Assembly (NCBI RefSeq): GCF_000239775.1
Contig: NZ_CAFI01000444.1
Span: 1 to 48,715 of the forward strand
DNA from: Bradyrhizobium sp. ORS 375
Lineage (GTDB): Bacteria > Pseudomonadota > Alphaproteobacteria > Rhizobiales > Xanthobacteraceae
Direction of reading: 5' to 3'
DNA: 48,715 bases
The translations under genes were made by a program, and so were the position numbers. The number at the start of each line of letters is the position of its first letter. Within the stretch, counting starts at the first letter, position 1. Of this stretch, positions 45,519 through 48,715 are shown in pieces. The notes under the pieces are model-generated. The model ran no database searches and was not told the DNA's origin. It saw only the letters and a program-made list of their open reading frames with translations.

Positions 45519-46760
45519 ATGCATGCAGCGGTGAACGGGAGCGGCTACGATGTCGGCCGCATCCGGGCGGATTTTCCCATCCTCGGCATGCAGGTCCACG
45601 GCAAGCCGCTGGTCTATCTCGACAACGCCGCCTCGGCGCAGAAGCCGCAGGCGGTGCTGGACCGGATGAACCAGGTCTACACGTCGGAATACGCCAATGT
45701 GCATCGCGGGCTGCATTATCTCGCCAACGCCGCCACCGAGGCCTATGAGGGCGCCCGCGCCAAGGTGGCGACGTTCCTCAATGCCGAGAGCCCCGAGCAG
45801 ATCATCTTCACCCGGGGCGCCACCGAGGCGGTGAACCTGGTCGCGCAGACCTTCGGCCGCGAGCGGATCGGGCCGGGGGACGAGATCGTGCTCTCGATCA
45901 TGGAGCACCATGCCAACATCATCCCCTGGCATTTTCTCCGGGAGCGTCAGGGCGCTGTCATCAAATGGGCTCCCGTCGACGATGACGGCAACTTCCTGCT
46001 CGACGAGTTCGAGAAGCTGCTGACGCCACGCACCAAGATGGTGGCGATGACGCAGATGTCGAACGTGCTCGGCACGGTGGTGCCGGTCAAGGAGGTCATC
46101 CGCATCGCGCACGACCGCGGCATCCCCGTTCTGATCGACGGGTCGCAGGCTGCGGTGCATATGGAGGTCGACGTCCGCGACCTCGACGCGGATTTCTACT
46201 GCATCACCGGGCACAAGATCTACGGCCCGACCGGCATCGGCGCGCTGTATGGCAAGCGCGAGCTCCTGGCTTCGATGCCGCCGTTCAACGGCGGCGGCGA
46301 GATGATCCGCGAGGTGTCGCGGGATTTCGTCACATACGGCGACCCGCCGCACCGTTTCGAGGCCGGCACGCCGCCGATCGTCGAGGCCGCGGGGCTCGGT
46401 GCTGCGATCGACTACGTCGCCTCGATCGGCAAGCAGCGCATCGCCGCGCATGAGCATGATCTCGTGACCTACGCGACCGAGCAGCTGCGCGAGATCAACT
46501 CACTGCGCATCATCGGCAACGCCGTCGACAAGGGCGCCATCGTCTCGTTCGAGATGCAGGGCGCCCACGCCCACGACTTCGCCACCGTCATCGACCGTTC
46601 CGGCGTCGCGGTGCGCGCCGGCACCCATTGCGCGATGCCGCTCTTGGAGCGCTTTGGCGTCTCGGCAACCTGCCGGGCGTCGTTTGCGATGTACAACACG
46701 CGGGAAGAGGTCGACGTGCTCGTCCGCGCGCTGAAGAAGGCGCAGGAGTTCTTCTCGTAG
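45519..46760 (+). CDS. sufS: SufS cysteine desulfurase
   Basis: A 413-residue PLP-dependent class II cysteine desulfurase that supplies sulfur to SufE. PLP lysine is K233 (ITGHKIYGPTGIG) and the active-site cysteine is C371 (RAGTHCAMP). ATG 45519 is 3 bases after sufD. Its partner sufE lies downstream on the opposite strand, beyond a repeat. No separate nifS is visible in the window. Confidence 0.95.
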   Translation: MHAAVNGSGYDVGRIRADFPILGMQVHGKPLVYLDNAASAQKPQAVLDRMNQVYTSEYANVHRGLHYLANAATEAYEGARAKVATFLNAESPEQIIFTRGATEAVNLVAQTFGRERIGPGDEIVLSIMEHHANIIPWHFLRERQGAVIKWAPVDDDGNFLLDEFEKLLTPRTKMVAMTQMSNVLGTVVPVKEVIRIAHDRGIPVLIDGSQAAVHMEVDVRDLDADFYCITGHKIYGPTGIGALYGKRELLASMPPFNGGGEMIREVSRDFVTYGDPPHRFEAGTPPIVEAAGLGAAIDYVASIGKQRIAAHEHDLVTYATEQLREINSLRIIGNAVDKGAIVSFEMQGAHAHDFATVIDRSGVAVRAGTHCAMPLLERFGVSATCRASFAMYNTREEVDVLVRALKKAQEFFS

Positions 46761-46835
46761 GCCGCTCTTGTGCCGCCCTGTAATAGGTCCCGCCTGACTT
46801 TTGCAAGTTGGAGTCGAGCGCTCACCAAGCCGGCG

Positions 46836-46997
46836 GTGCGCTCCCTCGCCCCGCTTGCGGGGAGAGGGTTGGGGTGAGGGGGACTCTCCGCACGGTCGGT
46901 GGGTGTGACACTCGCACCAGACTCGCGGAGAGTCCCCCTCACCCGGATTTCATCTGCGATGAAATCCGGCCTCTCCCCGCACGCGGGGAGAGGCTTG
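46836..46997. repeat. Dispersed GC-rich repeat, full-length copy
   Basis: Nearly identical to the copy at 27165-27313, with an extra internal segment. Its central hairpin has arms 46943-46953 (CCGGATTTCAT) and 46959-46969 (ATGAAATCCGG). It fills the 296-base gap between convergent sufS and sufE. No gene is seen here. Confidence 0.85.
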
Positions 46998-47056
46998 GAC
47001 CGCATGCGCCGCGCGAGGCGGGGCTAGACTAACCAAGCAAACCAGCCCATCAAAAC

Positions 47057-47515
47057 CTACGCCGCCGCGGCCATCGCCGCCTGCGCATCGGCCTTGATGC
47101 GGCTGACCATCGAGCGGAAGCCGTTGGAGCGCTGCGGCGTCAGATGCTCGCGCAGGCCGAGCTTCTCGAACAGCGCGATCGGATCGGCGGCGAGGATCTC
47201 GGGGGCGGTGCGGCCGGAGACCATCGCGAGCAGGATCGCGACCAGGCCGCGGACGATGTGGGCGTCGCTGTCGCCGACGAAGTCGAGCACCGGCGCTGCG
47301 CCGTGGCGTACCGATGTCGCGACCCAGACCTGGCTGGTGCAGCCCTGGACCTTGTTGCCGTCGTTGCGGTCGGCGTCGGGCAGGGGCGTCAGGCCGCGGC
47401 CGAGCTCGATGACGTAGCGGTAGCGGTCGTCCCAGTCGTCGAGCAGCGCGAAGTTCTCAACGATGTCGTCGATATCCGGATTCGCCGGTGCTGCGGTCTG
47501 GGCCATCTTCAACAT
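47057..47515 (-). CDS. sufE: SufE sulfur acceptor
   Basis: A 152-residue SufE, which accepts sulfur from SufS. The acceptor cysteine is C59 in NKVQGCTSQVWV. Family stretches are FALLDDWDDRYRYVIELGR and the C-terminal LREHLTPQRSNGFRSMV. The start is ATG 47515, close to a GGAGAGG ribosome site; ATG 47506 is possible. It is on the strand opposite to sufBCDS, 45 bases downstream of the degenerate receiver gene in the same direction, and likely shares its transcript. Confidence 0.93.
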   Translation of the reverse strand: MLKMAQTAAPANPDIDDIVENFALLDDWDDRYRYVIELGRGLTPLPDADRNDGNKVQGCTSQVWVATSVRHGAAPVLDFVGDSDAHIVRGLVAILLAMVSGRTAPEILAADPIALFEKLGLREHLTPQRSNGFRSMVSRIKADAQAAMAAAA

Positions 47516-47560
47516 GATCCTCTCCTGGTGGTCTGCTGATCTCGATCCGCCCCGGGGCGG

Positions 47561-47953
47561 CTATGTCGCGAGGCTCGGCTCGGTGCCGCGGCGCGCCAGC
47601 ACCGTGTCGACCGCATGGGTCACGCCGTCGAAGGTGATCGGCTTCGCAATGATCGCCTCGGCGCCCTGGCGCAGGCCCGCCAGCGCGAGCGGCGACTTGG
47701 TCGAGCCGGCGACGACGATGATGCCGGCCTGGTTCAGCTTGCGGGCGAGCATGCCGACGGTCTCGGCGCCGCCATCCTCCAGGATGCTGCTGCCGACCAG
47801 CACCGCGTCAGGTGTCGCCCGTGCCGCCTTGCTCAGCGCATCAGCGGTCTCCGCGAAGGTGAAGGTCTCATGACGCTCGCTGAGGATATAGCCGAGCGCC
47901 GAACGGATCACCTGATCGGATTCAATGACAAAGACGCACGTCCTGCTCGACAT
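47561..47953 (-). CDS. Degenerate response-regulator receiver protein in the nif region
   Basis: A 130-residue single-domain protein with the layout of a CheY-type receiver. The acidic end is kept (E11, D13), and the conserved Lys is present in IIAKPI (K104). At the end of strand 3, AVLVGSSIL, no phosphoacceptor Asp is present: G54 or S55 stands in that place. It therefore probably cannot be phosphorylated in the usual way. It is divergent from nifH, has a predicted sigma-54 promoter and FixK-type box upstream, and sits upstream of sufE. Role unknown; it could act by protein contact. Confidence 0.8.
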   Translation of the reverse strand: MSSRTCVFVIESDQVIRSALGYILSERHETFTFAETADALSKAARATPDAVLVGSSILEDGGAETVGMLARKLNQAGIIVVAGSTKSPLALAGLRQGAEAIIAKPITFDGVTHAVDTVLARRGTEPSLAT

Positions 47954-47989
47954 CGAAAATGCTCCTTCTGGCCCGTTCGTGAAACGGGT

Positions 47990-48003
47990 TTGATCTACAT
48001 CAA
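47990..48003. promoter_or_regulatory. FNR/FixK box (TTGAT-N4-ATCAA)
   Basis: TTGATCTACATCAA is a perfect FNR/FixK consensus. It overlaps the predicted sigma-54 promoter of the receiver-sufE genes. Towards nifH, an activator bound here would place a start near 48038, with TGTAGG at 48026-48031 as a possible -10; so it may serve either direction or repress the leftward one. Confidence 0.65.
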
Positions 48004-48018
48004 GCAAACTCCGTACCG
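48003..48018 (-). promoter_or_regulatory. Candidate sigma-54 promoter of the receiver-sufE genes
   Basis: Reverse strand CGGTACGGAGTTTGCT has GG-N10-GC spacing and the ACG and TTGCT parts of the consensus; the first T is replaced by C. Start of transcription near 47992 would leave the AGGAG ribosome site of the receiver gene in the leader. Confidence 0.5.
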
Positions 48019-48090
48019 CGCCCTCTGTAGGCTTCGCACATGCGCCGTGACGGGGGTTCGTTGAGCGCTTGGTTCAGGCCTGCGGCGACA

Positions 48091-48156
48091 TGTGTCGTTT
48101 CGGACAGCACGTCGTGGGAGCGTCGGGTGAAAAACCCAGATGTCGGGTTTGCAACA
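48091..48156. promoter_or_regulatory. Two NifA sites between nifH and the receiver gene
   Basis: Exact TGT-N10-ACA matches lie at 48091-48106 (TGTGTCGTTTCGGACA) and 48141-48156 (TGTCGGGTTTGCAACA). They are about 104 and 154 bases before the nifH start point and 106 and 156 bases from the predicted leftward start point, so they could serve both promoters. Confidence 0.85.
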
Positions 48157-48225
48157 AGCTCATCCTAGCGTCGAGCTTGACCGCATCTCTTTCAAAACAT
48201 GGCCTTTTTAACGATTCCAAAGCTC

Positions 48226-48241
48226 TGGCACAGCCGTTGCA
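48226..48241 (+). promoter_or_regulatory. Sigma-54 promoter of nifH
   Basis: TGGCACAGCCGTTGCA is a perfect -24/-12 element. It is about 160 bases before the nifH start, which leaves a long leader of roughly 150 bases. The leader holds no supported gene. Confidence 0.93.
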
Positions 48242-48265
48242 AAACTCTGGTCAGGCAATGGTTGA

Positions 48266-48715
<450 letters not shown>

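Noticed and set aside
43908-46457. Long minus-strand frame opposite sufC, sufD and sufS
   Set aside because: Antisense shadow of real suf genes with Arg/His/Asp-rich composition.

Overview
The window looks like a chromosomal segment of a Bradyrhizobium-type alphaproteobacterium. It is GC-rich, carries dispersed GC-rich palindromic intergenic repeats of the Bradyrhizobiaceae kind, has a fixR-nifA pair, and its NifH and NifA residues are close to those remembered for Bradyrhizobium. The order fixR, nifA, ferredoxin, sufBCDS, sufE, nifH fits free-living or photosynthetic Bradyrhizobium better than a symbiosis island. Species cannot be fixed without a database search.

Left part (1-6.6 kb): a CcoG/RdxA-type iron-sulfur protein, an acetamidase/formamidase, a small transposase-like helix-turn-helix protein, and a two-subunit molybdenum hydroxylase of the isoquinoline 1-oxidoreductase type (IorA/IorB).

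Middle part (6.6-33 kb): a large C1/alcohol oxidation region. It has a lanthanide-type methanol dehydrogenase (XoxF) with its cytochrome (XoxG), and the glutathione-dependent formaldehyde route in pieces: gfa and adhC next to xoxG, fghA about 22 kb away beside a LuxR-type two-component pair. It also has a second lanthanide-type PQQ alcohol dehydrogenase with its own cytochrome c and a periplasmic binding protein, an AraC-type regulator, a solitary pqqA gene for the PQQ precursor peptide, and two different ABC transporters. The set of PQQ-dehydrogenase-associated periplasmic proteins includes a SoxYZ-like carrier, a zinc metallohydrolase, a MoxJ-like binding protein, a rhodanese-like C-x3-C-W protein, a beta-propeller protein and a DUF3280 protein. 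Many of these genes overlap by 4 bases (ATGA), which implies tight operons.

Right-centre (33-36.5 kb): a nucleoside deaminase and a small group of apparent stress genes (DUF2934, small hydrophilic proteins, an SDR). Four of them have an upstream GGAAC-N16/17-(C/G)ATT pattern that resembles an ECF sigma promoter.

Right part (36.7-48.7 kb): nitrogen fixation. A Bfd-like ferredoxin and a YqeB-type molybdenum-hydroxylase accessory gene lie divergent to fixR-nifA. A 2[4Fe-4S] ferredoxin and sufBCDS follow. A degenerate receiver-domain gene and sufE then run divergent to nifH, which is cut by the window end. By eye I find TGT-N10-ACA NifA sites and -24/-12 (sigma-54) elements in front of fixR and nifH (strong), the ferredoxin-suf operon (good NifA sites, imperfect -12), and the yqeB-like and receiver-sufE genes (new predictions). 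A sigma-54 element without a NifA site precedes bfd. This predicts that suf-type Fe-S assembly serves nitrogenase here and that two little-studied genes belong to the NifA regulon.
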